From Edaphobacter sp. (GTDB lineage: Bacteria; Acidobacteriota; Terriglobia; Terriglobales; Acidobacteriaceae): a stretch of 64,000 nucleotides of DNA. Every line of letters starts with the position of its first letter. Positions within the stretch are counted from its first letter, which is position 1. A program made the translations under genes and the position numbers. Under the pieces are notes generated by a model, which saw only the letters and a program-made list of their open reading frames with translations, had not been told where the DNA came from and ran no database searches. The stretch is from NCBI RefSeq assembly GCF_028283685.1, contig NZ_JAPWKF010000004.1, positions 415,728 to 479,727 of the forward strand, given 5' to 3'. Below, in pieces: positions 50,408 to 58,981 of this stretch.

Positions 50408-51040
50408 ATGAAAACAGATGGAACGGCCCGCAGTAAGGCTCGTGATATTTCGTCCTGGAGTCCATCGGATCAAGCTCGTCGCGATGCCATCCTGCGAGCT
50501 GCCAGTGCTCACGTGCGGCACTACGGCTATCAAAAAACAACGGTCGCAGATATCGCAAAGACTATCCACCTCTCGACCGCCTACCTATACAACTTCTTCG
50601 ACTCAAAGCAGGCCATAGGGGAGGCCGTCTGCACACGCATTCTGTCGGATCTGATGTCAGAGCTCGATCAGAGCGTCCGGCAGATTACGTCTCCCAGTGA
50701 ATGTATAGTATTTATTTTTCAATATCTTGCAGAAGTTTCAATCAAAATGTTTCGGGACGATCGGAAGATTCATGACCTTGTGGCCCGCTCTTTCCATGAG
50801 CATTGGACATCACCCACTGCCTACAATGCTGAGCTTCTCTCCATACTCAAGAGCGTCATTCTTCGCGGTCGCGAGACAGGGGAGTTCGAAAGGAAGACCC
50901 CGCTCGATGAAACGTGCGAAGCCGTTCGATATACGACAGAAACCTTCTTCCATCCGGTACTGCTCGAACAAAATCCCCGGAACTTAATCGACGAGGCGTT
51001 GATGGTCGCGCTACTCGTTCGTCGCTCTTTGCTTTGTTGA
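50408..51040 (+). CDS. TetR-family regulator of the island RND system
   Basis: The 210-residue regulator has a TetR DNA-binding domain (AILRAASAHVRHYGYQKTTV, ADIAKTIHLSTAYLYNFFDSKQAIGEAV) and a helical ligand domain. It lies between the divergent channel gene and the adaptor-pump genes, the usual place for a local repressor. Dyads of one type occur at both flanking promoters. A close paralogue is encoded at 58253-58888, sharing HYGY(Q/R)KTTVAD, F.SKQAIGEAVC, GEFERKT and HP(V/I)LLEQN. The ATG at 50408 is preferred to a GTG at 50402. Confidence 0.92.
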   Translation: MKTDGTARSKARDISSWSPSDQARRDAILRAASAHVRHYGYQKTTVADIAKTIHLSTAYLYNFFDSKQAIGEAVCTRILSDLMSELDQSVRQITSPSECIVFIFQYLAEVSIKMFRDDRKIHDLVARSFHEHWTSPTAYNAELLSILKSVILRGRETGEFERKTPLDETCEAVRYTTETFFHPVLLEQNPRNLIDEALMVALLVRRSLLC

Positions 51041-51042
51041 TG

Positions 51043-51080
51043 AATGACGAATTGACAAACTCGTCACTTGTGTATAGATT
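51043..51080 (+). promoter_or_regulatory. Candidate promoter and TetR operator 2 (adaptor-pump operon)
   Basis: AATGACGA-N10-TCGTCACT (51043-51068) encloses a perfect -35 TTGACA (51052-51057). The matching -10 is TAGATT (51075-51080, 17-base spacing) or TATAGA. A repressor bound here would block the -35 directly. Confidence 0.65.
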
Positions 51081-51109
51081 CGCGTTCAGGAGCAAGAGGA
51101 GAGCAACCA

Positions 51110-52201
51110 GTGAGGAATTTCAAAGACAGTCTTATAGCCCCGGCCCTTGCGATCGTTGTGATCGGCCTCGCCGGTTGCAATCACAAGGTCGATGCCGACC
51201 CACGAACAGAACCGGAATTAGTGAGGATTGCGCAGGTGAGTGCTGCATCAGGTGCAACGCGAGCCTTCACCGGGGTCGTCACCGCAAGAGTCGAAAGCAA
51301 CTTGGGATTTAGGGTTCCTGGAAAGGTCACGAAGCGGCTAGTTGACACTGGGCAGTTCGTGCATGCGGGCCAGGTGCTCATGACGATCGATCAGACGGAT
51401 TATTCCCACGCTATCGTTGCCAGGAATGAGACTGTCGCTGCGGCCAAGGCTAAGGCCGATCAAGCTTCCGCAGACGAGGCTCGATATCGTGGTCTCGTGA
51501 AAACGGGAGCGATTTCCGCATCGACCTACGATCAGGTCAAAGCGGCTTCCGATGCAGCGCAGGCGGAGCTACAGGCGGCGCAGGCACAAGCCCATGTTGC
51601 CCAAGATGAAGGTGATTACTCGAAGCTTGTCGCCGACGCCGATGGAACAGTCATCGAGACCTTGGCAGAACCTGGTCAAGTCGTTGCTGCGGGACAGCCG
51701 GTTGTTCGCTTGGCTCATGCTGGTCCTCGCGAAGCTGCGGTCAATCTTCCAGAAACCGTGAGACCTCACCTTGGCTCGACTGCAGATGCTTCCGTCTATG
51801 GACAACCAACCCACGTAGTTGCTCGCTTAAGACAGCTCTCGGACTCCGCAGACCCGGTAACCCGTACGTTCGAAGCTCGGTACGTCCTGGGAGGAACTGA
51901 ATCGAGCGCCCCACTGGGGGCGACGGTTACGGTCCGCCTTGATGGCGGAACTCAAGATCTGTTTGCTGTTCCGATTGCTTCGATCATCGACTTAGGCGGC
52001 GGAACCGGCGTCTGGAAACTCGATCCTCAGAACAACACAGTGACCTTTCAGCCGGTTCACATCCACAATCTGACCGATGAGGAAGCGATTCTGACCGACG
52101 GCGTTCAACCCGGCGAGAAGATCATCGCTCTTGGTGTCCACCTTCTTCATAGTGGGGAACGTGTACGTGTTGAGGAAACTCGCGCGGAGGTGACACAGTG
52201 A
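51110..52201 (+). CDS. RND periplasmic adaptor lipoprotein
   Basis: The 363-residue membrane-fusion protein has a lipoprotein signal (lipobox GLAGC near residue 23), a lipoyl half (LGFRVPGKVTKRLVDTGQFV), an Ala-rich coiled-coil hairpin, the second lipoyl half (VETLAEPGQVVAAGQPVVRL-type, ADGTVIETL) and beta-barrel and membrane-proximal domains. It starts with GTG, preceded by GAGGAG at 9 bases. It overlaps the pump gene by 4 bases. Confidence 0.92.
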   Translation: MRNFKDSLIAPALAIVVIGLAGCNHKVDADPRTEPELVRIAQVSAASGATRAFTGVVTARVESNLGFRVPGKVTKRLVDTGQFVHAGQVLMTIDQTDYSHAIVARNETVAAAKAKADQASADEARYRGLVKTGAISASTYDQVKAASDAAQAELQAAQAQAHVAQDEGDYSKLVADADGTVIETLAEPGQVVAAGQPVVRLAHAGPREAAVNLPETVRPHLGSTADASVYGQPTHVVARLRQLSDSADPVTRTFEARYVLGGTESSAPLGATVTVRLDGGTQDLFAVPIASIIDLGGGTGVWKLDPQNNTVTFQPVHIHNLTDEEAILTDGVQPGEKIIALGVHLLHSGERVRVEETRAEVTQ

Positions 52202-55200
52202 ACCTTCATGACAAAGACCACAATCAGTTCCACGTTCACGACACCACTGGCCCCGAGTTTCGCGAGAAGGCTACAGAGTCCTTTCTAAACCTGTCAGCGA
52301 TTGCTGTGCGTGAAAAGGCGGTGACCTTCTTCCTGCTGCTAGCCGTGATAGGGGCAGGAATCTTTGCCTTCTTTCAACTTGGACGTGCAGAAGACCCAAC
52401 CTTTACCGTGAAGGTCTTCACCGTCGCTGCCGTGTGGCCTGGTGCCACCGCGCAAGAGATGCAGGACCTCGTCGCAGAACCGCTCGAAAAGAGAATGCAG
52501 GAGCTGCGCACCTACGACCGCGTCGAAACGTTTACCCGTCCCGGTCTTGCGCTTATGAAAGTGTCTCTCAAGGACAGCATGAACCCAAAGGATGTCCCTG
52601 AGGAGTTCTATCAAGCCCGCAAGAAGCTCGGAGATGAAGCACACAAACTTCCACAGGGCACCTACGGCCCGTTTATCAATGATGAGTATTCTGACGTCAC
52701 CTTCGCTCTATACTCCGTCGAAGCGCACGGCCTTCCACTTCGTACCCTGACACGTGAAGCAGAGACCTTGCGTCAGCGGCTCCTGCAGGTTCCGGGCGTT
52801 AAGAAGATCGATATTGTTGGGGAACGTCCAGAGAGAATCTTTGTAGAGTTTTCCTACGCGAGACTGGCCACCCTTGGGGTGAGCCCACAACAGATCTTTG
52901 ACGCTCTCGTCAAACAGAACGCCGTTACCCCTTCAGGTTCCGTTGATACCCGCGATCAACAAGTATTCATCCGCCTGGATGGTGCCTTGAATGACCTGCA
53001 AAAGATCCGGGATACTCCAATTGTTGCGGGGGGACGCACTCTCACGCTGTCAGACATCGCGGATGTCAAACGAGGTTACGAAGATCCAACGACTTTCATG
53101 ATTCGGCATAACGGCGAAGACTCACTCGTGCTGAGCATCGTCATGAAGGAAGCGTGGAATGGTCTGGACCTTGGGAAAGCGCTGGAAACTGAGCAGAAGA
53201 AAATCTCCGCAGAACTTCCTGCCGGGATCACCTTCAGTAAAGTCACTGATCAGGCCGTGAATATCCGAGAAGCGTATGACGAATTCATGCTCAAGTTCTG
53301 CGTCGCGCTTGGAGTCGTCATGATCGTCAGTCTACTCAGCCTGGGCTGGCGCGTAGGCATTGTCGTTGCCGCCGCAGTGCCCCTTGTCTTGGCCGCAGTC
53401 TTCATCGTGATGCTCGGGACGGGCCGTGTCTTCGACCGCGTCACACTTGGTGCTCTAATTCTCGCTCTGGGTTTGCTCGTTGACGACGCGATCATCGTGA
53501 TCGAAAGCATGGTCGTCAAGATGGAGGAAGGATGGGACCGTGTCCAAGCCGCAGGATACTCTTGGGGCCACACAGCCGCACCACGCCTTGCAGGCGCACT
53601 CGTCACCGCAATTGGCCTCATGCCCGTAGGCTTTGGCAAGTCCACAGCCGGTGAATACGCCGGAAATATCTTTTGGGTCGTTGCCTTCGCCCTCTTGGTG
53701 TCTTGGCTTGTTGCAGCAACATTCACTCCTTATCTTGGTGTCACCCTGTTGCCGAATGTGAAGCCTATCGAGGGAGGCCACGAGGCGATCTATTCGACTC
53801 CCGGATACCAGAAGCTTCGTCGCTTGGTAGCAGGAGCGGTCAACCACAAGTTCATTGTCGCTGCCATCGTGGTCGGAATCCTGGTCGCATCTTTCGTCGG
53901 CATGGGTTTCGTGCGTCAACAGTTCTTCCCGGCTTCAGATCGTCCGGAGATGTTGGTAGAAATTACCCTGCCGCAGGGAAGCAGCATTGAGACAACAAGC
54001 CAGGCCAGCGCGAAGGTTGAAACTTGGCTCCGTCATCAACCCGAAGCAAAGATCGTGACCGCGTATATCGGGGGAGGCGCTCCTAGATTCTTTCTCTCCT
54101 ACAACCCGGAACTCCCCAATCCGAACTTCGCCAAGATCATCGTTCTCACTCCAGATGAGAAGCAACGTGACGCTCTCAAGCTTCGCCTGCAACAGCAGGT
54201 TGCAGCAGGGATCGCACCGGAGGCCCGCGTTCGCGCTTCGCAGCTTGTCTTCGGTCCGTACACTCCGTGGCCAGTCGAGTTCCGCGTGATGGGGCCGGAT
54301 GTAGAAAAGGTGCGCGATATCGCGGCCCAGGTGAAGCAAGTCATGGTTGCCAGTCCGAATACGCGTCAAGCGAATGAAGATTGGGGAGAGAAAGCTCCGA
54401 CTGTTCATTTCGTTCTCGATCAGGACCGTCTCCACTTGCTCGGTTTAACCTCAAGCGATGCTGGATTGCAGATCCAATTCCTCTTGACCGGCATTCCAGT
54501 ATCGCAGGTTCGAGAAGATATCCGAACGGTCGACATCGTAGCTCGCAGCGCGGGAACTGACCGTCTCGACCCCAGCAAACTTCAGGACATGACGATCATC
54601 AGCCACGATGGAAAGCTGATCCCAATCAGCCAAATCGGACACGTTGAGGTTCGTCAGGAGGAGCCCATCCTAAAACGCCGTGATCGGCTCACAACCATCA
54701 CCGTTGAATGCGACATAGCTGAAGGATTGCAGCCGCCTCAAGTATCGGCAGAGATCCTGAAGTCGATTCAACCAATCATGGCGAAGCTCCCGTCGGGATA
54801 CAAGATTGAGGTCGGCGGTAACGTCGAAGAAGCGACCAAGGCAAACGTAGCTCTCGCGAGTGTCTTTCCGATGATGATCGTATTGATGCTCACGGTCATC
54901 ATGCTTCAAGTCCGTTCCTTCTCCGCAATGTTCATGGTCGTGTTGACCGCGCCCCTGGGACTTGCCGGTACCGTTCCGACGTTGCTCTTGTTTCATCAGC
55001 CTTTTGGCTTCAACGCGATCCTTGGCTTGATTGCCCTGGCAGGCATCATCATGCGCAACACGCTCATCCTGATCGGTCAAATCAAAACCAACCAGGAAGA
55101 AGGCATGAGTAGCTACGACGCCGTAGTGGAAGCGACAGTGCAACGTGCGCGACCAGTATTGCTAACCGCTCTGGCCGCAGTGCTTGCATTTATTCCACTT

Positions 55201-55368
55201 ACGTTCTCGGTCTTCTGGGGTTCGATGGCATACACGCTCATCGGAGGAACCTTCGTCGGCACGATATTGACCCTTTCATTTCTCCCCGCCCTCTACTCGA
55301 TTTGGTATGGGGTGAAACCAACCGCAGTGTCAGCAAACAAAGGTGAACCAATCCTCATCGAGGCATAA
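52198..55368 (+). CDS. RND efflux pump permease
   Basis: The 1056-residue inner-membrane transporter belongs to the RND family, with twelve helices and two large periplasmic loops. The helix-4 segment LGLLVDDAIIVIESMVVKME holds the paired Asp of the proton relay. The N-terminus carries about 35 extra cytoplasmic residues with several His (HDKDHNQFHVHD) before the first helix. The sequence is of a different RND branch from the MdtBC pair at 30-37 kb. It is cotranscribed with its adaptor, and a hairpin follows before trxA. Confidence 0.93.
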   Translation: MNLHDKDHNQFHVHDTTGPEFREKATESFLNLSAIAVREKAVTFFLLLAVIGAGIFAFFQLGRAEDPTFTVKVFTVAAVWPGATAQEMQDLVAEPLEKRMQELRTYDRVETFTRPGLALMKVSLKDSMNPKDVPEEFYQARKKLGDEAHKLPQGTYGPFINDEYSDVTFALYSVEAHGLPLRTLTREAETLRQRLLQVPGVKKIDIVGERPERIFVEFSYARLATLGVSPQQIFDALVKQNAVTPSGSVDTRDQQVFIRLDGALNDLQKIRDTPIVAGGRTLTLSDIADVKRGYEDPTTFMIRHNGEDSLVLSIVMKEAWNGLDLGKALETEQKKISAELPAGITFSKVTDQAVNIREAYDEFMLKFCVALGVVMIVSLLSLGWRVGIVVAAAVPLVLAAVFIVMLGTGRVFDRVTLGALILALGLLVDDAIIVIESMVVKMEEGWDRVQAAGYSWGHTAAPRLAGALVTAIGLMPVGFGKSTAGEYAGNIFWVVAFALLVSWLVAATFTPYLGVTLLPNVKPIEGGHEAIYSTPGYQKLRRLVAGAVNHKFIVAAIVVGILVASFVGMGFVRQQFFPASDRPEMLVEITLPQGSSIETTSQASAKVETWLRHQPEAKIVTAYIGGGAPRFFLSYNPELPNPNFAKIIVLTPDEKQRDALKLRLQQQVAAGIAPEARVRASQLVFGPYTPWPVEFRVMGPDVEKVRDIAAQVKQVMVASPNTRQANEDWGEKAPTVHFVLDQDRLHLLGLTSSDAGLQIQFLLTGIPVSQVREDIRTVDIVARSAGTDRLDPSKLQDMTIISHDGKLIPISQIGHVEVRQEEPILKRRDRLTTITVECDIAEGLQPPQVSAEILKSIQPIMAKLPSGYKIEVGGNVEEATKANVALASVFPMMIVLMLTVIMLQVRSFSAMFMVVLTAPLGLAGTVPTLLLFHQPFGFNAILGLIALAGIIMRNTLILIGQIKTNQEEGMSSYDAVVEATVQRARPVLLTALAAVLAFIPLTFSVFWGSMAYTLIGGTFVGTILTLSFLPALYSIWYGVKPTAVSANKGEPILIEA

Positions 55369-55376
55369 ACCAGAGT

Positions 55377-55406
55377 CGGCGGCAAGATCTTCCCATCTTG
55401 CCGCCG
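55377..55406 (+). terminator. Hairpin after the RND pump gene
   Basis: A perfect 12-base-pair stem (CGGCGGCAAGAT with its complement) closes a 6-base loop right after the pump stop codon. No T tract follows, so read-through into trxA is possible. Confidence 0.65.
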
Positions 55407-55490
55407 CTATGGTCGTCCAATTCCGGCAGGAGTTCAACGATGTCGTTGGGTAGCCGATCACAAACCGCAGCATGGTAGTAAGGAGGATCT

Positions 55491-55823
55491 ATGGCGAATG
55501 CAAATATCATCGACGTAACGGATAGCACGTTCCAATCGGCGGTCCTAGACTCGGATCAGCCAGTCCTGGTGGATTTTTGGGCAAGCTGGTGTGGTCCTTG
55601 TAGGACGCTCGCTCCGGCGGTCGAAGAGGTCGCCAATGAGTTTGAAGGTAAGCTCAAAGTTATGAAGCTTGATGTCGATCAAAATGGTGTGACGGCCAGT
55701 CGTTTTGCGATTCGCGGCATCCCAGCCCTTCTCCTCTTCAAGGACGGCAAAGAGGTTGACCGGATCGTCGGGCTGGTTCCCAAAGACACCATCAGCCAAA
55801 CAGTCATCAGCCAAATCAACTAA
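55491..55823 (+). CDS. trxA: Thioredoxin
   Basis: The 110-residue cytoplasmic thioredoxin has the classic active site ([11 protein letters not shown], Cys pair near residues 35 and 38) and the cis-Pro loop ([13 protein letters not shown]). A perfect AGGAGG stands 5 bases upstream of the ATG. It lies between the efflux pump and an SDR gene, each separated by a hairpin, and may belong to the same stress-response cluster. Confidence 0.94.
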   Translation: MANANIIDVTDSTFQSAVLDSDQPVLVDFWASWCGPCRTLAPAVEEVANEFEGKLKVMKLDVDQNGVTASRFAIRGIPALLLFKDGKEVDRIVGLVPKDTISQTVISQIN

Positions 55824-55849
55824 GGCATTTCTCCCGGCATCACTTCGGA

Positions 55850-55869
55850 CTCGGCCTTTCGGGGCCGAG
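55850..55869 (+). terminator. Hairpin after trxA
   Basis: CTCGGCC and its complement form a 7-base-pair GC-rich stem with a 6-base loop between trxA and the SDR gene. No T tract is present. Confidence 0.5.
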
Positions 55870-55909
55870 CCCGCGTGTCTGTGCTGGCAAACGGCAGTCC
55901 TGGATATAG

Positions 55910-56725
55910 ATGGCAAGAGCTAACATAGCAAACGCGAATTTCTTCGATGGCGATTTAGCCAAGCATGCGGTACCGTCCCTGCACGGTAGGGTGGCGCTTG
56001 TTGTTGGCGGGACGCGGGGATTGGGAACATCCATCTCACAGGCACTTGCCCACGCTGGTGCACATGTCTGTGTCACCTATTCCGCATCAGAGAGCAAAGC
56101 CAAGGAACAGGTTGAAGCGTTGGAGAGCTTACGAGGTGCGCGTGCGATGTCGTTCAAACATGACCCGAGCGACTCCAAGCAAGCCCCTTTACTGATTCAA
56201 GATGTTACTAAGGCGTTCCAGCGCCTCGACGTGCTTATCCACGCGTGTTCCTTTGCTCTTCATGGGAAGACCATTGATGACCCCAGTGTCAATACGCAGG
56301 CGCTGGACCTGCAATGGCAAGTGAATGTTCATGGATACATTGCTCTAGTGAGGGTCGCCGCTCCGCACATACGTCCGGGTGGCCGCATCATCGCTCTCAG
56401 CTCCTCCCTTGCTCAGAGAGTGGGCATCCCTGGAGTTGCCGACTATGCTGGGACCAAGGCCGCGGTGCTGGGCTATACGAGAGGCGTCGCGAGGGACTTG
56501 GCCCCTCGCGGAATCACCGCAAATGTAGTGTTAGCTGGAGCGCTGAAATTTGAAACGCCTAGAACACGACGAGGGCCAATGACAGGTCTCTACTCGCAAG
56601 AAGATGTCCGTGACGAGCCTGTAACTACGGAGGATGTAGTCAGCGCTGTGATGTTTCTGGCTTCTTCCTATGCTGGGGCTATCACCGGTACTGCTCTTGA
56701 CGTAACGGGTTGCGATCTTGCTTAG
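55910..56725 (+). CDS. SDR-family oxidoreductase
   Basis: The 271-residue short-chain dehydrogenase has a Rossmann cofactor loop (GGTRGLG, near residues 34-40), a catalytic Asn region (WQVNVHGY), catalytic Ser (ALSSSLAQ) and YAGTKAA with the YxxxK pair. The end (ITGTALDVTGCDLA) is typical of FabG-like classical SDRs. The N-terminus has about 25 residues before the Rossmann strand. Its substrate is unknown. It converges on the DUF1569 gene. Confidence 0.9.
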   Translation: MARANIANANFFDGDLAKHAVPSLHGRVALVVGGTRGLGTSISQALAHAGAHVCVTYSASESKAKEQVEALESLRGARAMSFKHDPSDSKQAPLLIQDVTKAFQRLDVLIHACSFALHGKTIDDPSVNTQALDLQWQVNVHGYIALVRVAAPHIRPGGRIIALSSSLAQRVGIPGVADYAGTKAAVLGYTRGVARDLAPRGITANVVLAGALKFETPRTRRGPMTGLYSQEDVRDEPVTTEDVVSAVMFLASSYAGAITGTALDVTGCDLA

Positions 56726-56743
56726 TCATCGCTCATTCAGCAC

Positions 56744-57298
56744 CTACACGCCGAACTGCCGCAGGTGGTAGTCAATATGGATTTGGAGCAACTTGCCCCA
56801 TTCCGCAAGTGACATTTTCCCGAACATGCAATGTGGGCCCCAATCATTGATATCTCGCTTGTGCCAGGCCGCTTCGACGATATCAAGGAGCCGCCCCTTC
56901 TCCAGATCGAAATCGAAATGCTGATCGGTAGCGAGCTTGAACCCTCTCGGTAAACGCAGGCCGGTCGGTTGCTCCGAAAACCAGTCGACAAGTATCCACC
57001 GAAATACGGTGCGCGAGGTGAAATAGCTTTCGTCCGGCACCTCATAGAAGCCATTCGGGTGACCACACGCGAGGTTGAGATGGTGTAGCCCTCGATCCAC
57101 GGTCATCGAGCCCCAACAAGGCGTCGATGTTGGTTTCAGTGAGCCAATTCTTGATCGCAGTTCCTCAAGCTTTGTCGCCGTGAAGAAGGCCATGCCTTCT
57201 ACTTGAGGCATACGGATCGCTCGAGGAGCATATCGAATCATCGCCAGCCCGGTCATCCAAAAGTCCTTCGTAAACGATTCTGATATCAGATTTGCCAT
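56744..57298 (-). CDS. DUF1569-family protein
   Basis: The 184-residue protein matches the DinB-like DUF1569 pattern by its core MTVDRGLHHLNLACGH and C-terminal MFGKMSLAEWGKLLQIHIDYHLRQFGV, which supply conserved histidines on a four-helix bundle. The function is unknown. It converges on the SDR gene, with 18 bases between the stops. The start at 57298 is the only good ATG with full helical N-terminus. Confidence 0.83.
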   Translation of the reverse strand: MANLISESFTKDFWMTGLAMIRYAPRAIRMPQVEGMAFFTATKLEELRSRIGSLKPTSTPCWGSMTVDRGLHHLNLACGHPNGFYEVPDESYFTSRTVFRWILVDWFSEQPTGLRLPRGFKLATDQHFDFDLEKGRLLDIVEAAWHKRDINDWGPHCMFGKMSLAEWGKLLQIHIDYHLRQFGV

Positions 57299-57593
57299 AT
57301 CTTGAGGCCCTCGGCCTTGTAGGCCACTAGCTTTCGATGAGATATTGTCCTCGCAGCAAACACTGCTGCGTCACATGCATAGAGTTTATGAGTACTCCAA
57401 ACGATTCAGCGTTAGTAATGGATATTCCACAGACCGCTGATCTGAAGTTGCCGCCCGACCGCAGCAATCATGGAGATCGATTCGGCTTGATGCTCCTGCT
57501 GAGTCTAAGCTGCACTTTTGAATCGGTTAGCGCAGACCTGTACTCTAGTAAGCATCGATCCGCAGGAACCTTGGCGGAGTCGGAGGGGTTTCT

Positions 57594-58184
57594 ATGAGGC
57601 GATCAAAAGCCGACAAGGCCATTACCCATTCCAAGATTCTCGCGGTCGCCGCGAAACGTTTCCGCGAACGGGGATTAGAAGGAATTGCGGTTGCTGATGT
57701 CATGAAGGAGGCTGGCAGCAGTGTCGGTGGTTTCTATAAGCACTTCGGTTCTCGGGACGAACTGGTTGTCGAGGCACTGGCGGAGGCATTCAAAGATCTT
57801 GACCGATGGGAAGAAGAGGCCGCCGATCTGCCTGCTTTCTTGGAACAGTTCCTCTCAGACGGCAACAACACCCGACCGGCAATCGGTTGTGCCGTCACCG
57901 CATTTGCCGGCGATGTTCGTCATGCCAGCACAAGCGTAAGAACGGTCTATACGCAGCGGGTCAAACACACGATCAGCTATTACAACAATGGAGTGAAGGG
58001 GGGCGATCCCCAATCGAGACGGACTCGTGCCATCCTGCTACTCAGCGCTGCCGTTGGTAGTGTCTCTCTTGCACGCGCCGTCAACGACAGGGCGCTTTCT
58101 CAAGAAATACTCAAAGCGGTGCGAGACGAGTTTGCGATTCTCGCGCAACGCCCATTGCCTCGTGTCGTGAAGCCCAAGGACTAG
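57594..58184 (+). CDS. TetR-family regulator
   Basis: The 196-residue regulator has a TetR DNA-binding domain at residues about 8-55 (ILAVAAKRFRERGLEGIAVA, VMKEAGSSVGGFYKHFGSRDEL) of the NemR/AcuR-like type and a ligand domain with GCAVTAFAGDV. GGAGGGG precedes the ATG. The 295 bases upstream (57299-57593) hold no convincing gene; TTGAAT-N17-TACTCT there is a weak promoter candidate. Target unknown; the neighbouring SDR is a possibility. Confidence 0.88.
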   Translation: MRRSKADKAITHSKILAVAAKRFRERGLEGIAVADVMKEAGSSVGGFYKHFGSRDELVVEALAEAFKDLDRWEEEAADLPAFLEQFLSDGNNTRPAIGCAVTAFAGDVRHASTSVRTVYTQRVKHTISYYNNGVKGGDPQSRRTRAILLLSAAVGSVSLARAVNDRALSQEILKAVRDEFAILAQRPLPRVVKPKD

Positions 58185-58252
58185 AGCACCAAACTCTACC
58201 AAATCTGTGCACCGCGCCACGGAGCCCTTGAGACTTGAGCGGGGTCACCGGC

Positions 58253-58888
58253 TCAAGGAGCCAGGGATCGCAACACCAGATTCGCCACTGCCGTGGCGTC
58301 TTCCTCAAGATGATCCAGATTCTGTTCCAGCAGAATCGGATGGAAGAATGACTGCATCGTGTGATGGATAGCCCGGCAGGCTTCCTCGAGGGACGTCTTG
58401 CGTTCAAATTCTCCTAGTTCACGACCGCGCACCAAGACGCGCCGAATGATATCGATCAACGCTTGATTGTATGCATCGAGGTTGTTCCAACGCTCTTCGA
58501 ACGATGCCGTCACAATGTCGTGCATCTTTCGGTCCTCGAAGAAGAGCTGCGCCCCCTTGAGAGCCAAACTCTTATAAATCTTGCGCATACACTCAACCGG
58601 CGATGCCGTCTCTTCGACGATCTTTTCCAATGCTGCAGTCCGCTCGCTCAGGCAGAGCGCACACACCGCTTCGCCAATAGCCTGTTTTGAAACAAAGAAC
58701 TTATAGATATAAGCAGGCGAAAGACTGATAGCCTTCGCCAAATCAGCAACCGTGGTTTTTCGGTAGCCGTAATGCCTAAAGTGCTCCCCGGCGGCCTGCA
58801 AGATCTGCTCTCTCCGCTGATGTTCGGCTGGCCCCCTTTGACCCGCCGTCATTGCCGCATGCTCGAGTTCGTTGACCGTCGCTACCAT
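58253..58888 (-). CDS. TetR-family regulator, paralogue of the RND regulator
   Basis: The 211-residue protein has a TetR DNA-binding domain (ILQAAGEHFRHYGYRKTTVA, LAKAISLSPAYIYKFFVSKQAIGEAV) and a ligand domain. It is alike over its whole length to the regulator at 50408-51040, including LGEFERKTSLEEACRA and FFHPILLEQN, so they are paralogues. No efflux gene adjoins it. A variant of the same dyad found at the RND promoters lies about 40 bases before its ATG, so the two regulators may cross-regulate. Confidence 0.9.
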   Translation of the reverse strand: MVATVNELEHAAMTAGQRGPAEHQRREQILQAAGEHFRHYGYRKTTVADLAKAISLSPAYIYKFFVSKQAIGEAVCALCLSERTAALEKIVEETASPVECMRKIYKSLALKGAQLFFEDRKMHDIVTASFEERWNNLDAYNQALIDIIRRVLVRGRELGEFERKTSLEEACRAIHHTMQSFFHPILLEQNLDHLEEDATAVANLVLRSLAP

Positions 58889-58927
58889 CGCTCTATGGTA
58901 GTCCTTTTTCTTAGATTTTGCTACGGA

Positions 58928-58949
58928 TGACGATTTTCGACAGTAGTCA
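58928..58949. promoter_or_regulatory. Candidate TetR operator 3
   Basis: TGACGA-N10-TAGTCA repeats the core of the two RND-operon sites with one mismatch in the right arm and the same 10-base spacing. It lies 40 bases upstream of the paralogous tetR gene. Confidence 0.45.
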
Positions 58950-58981
58950 CAAGTCTTGCCGAAAGCTTGCCTGAAGGGAAG

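Noticed and set aside
57337..57597. 86-residue open frame before the TetR gene
   Set aside because: No ribosome-binding site or family pattern; the region more likely holds the promoter of the downstream regulator.
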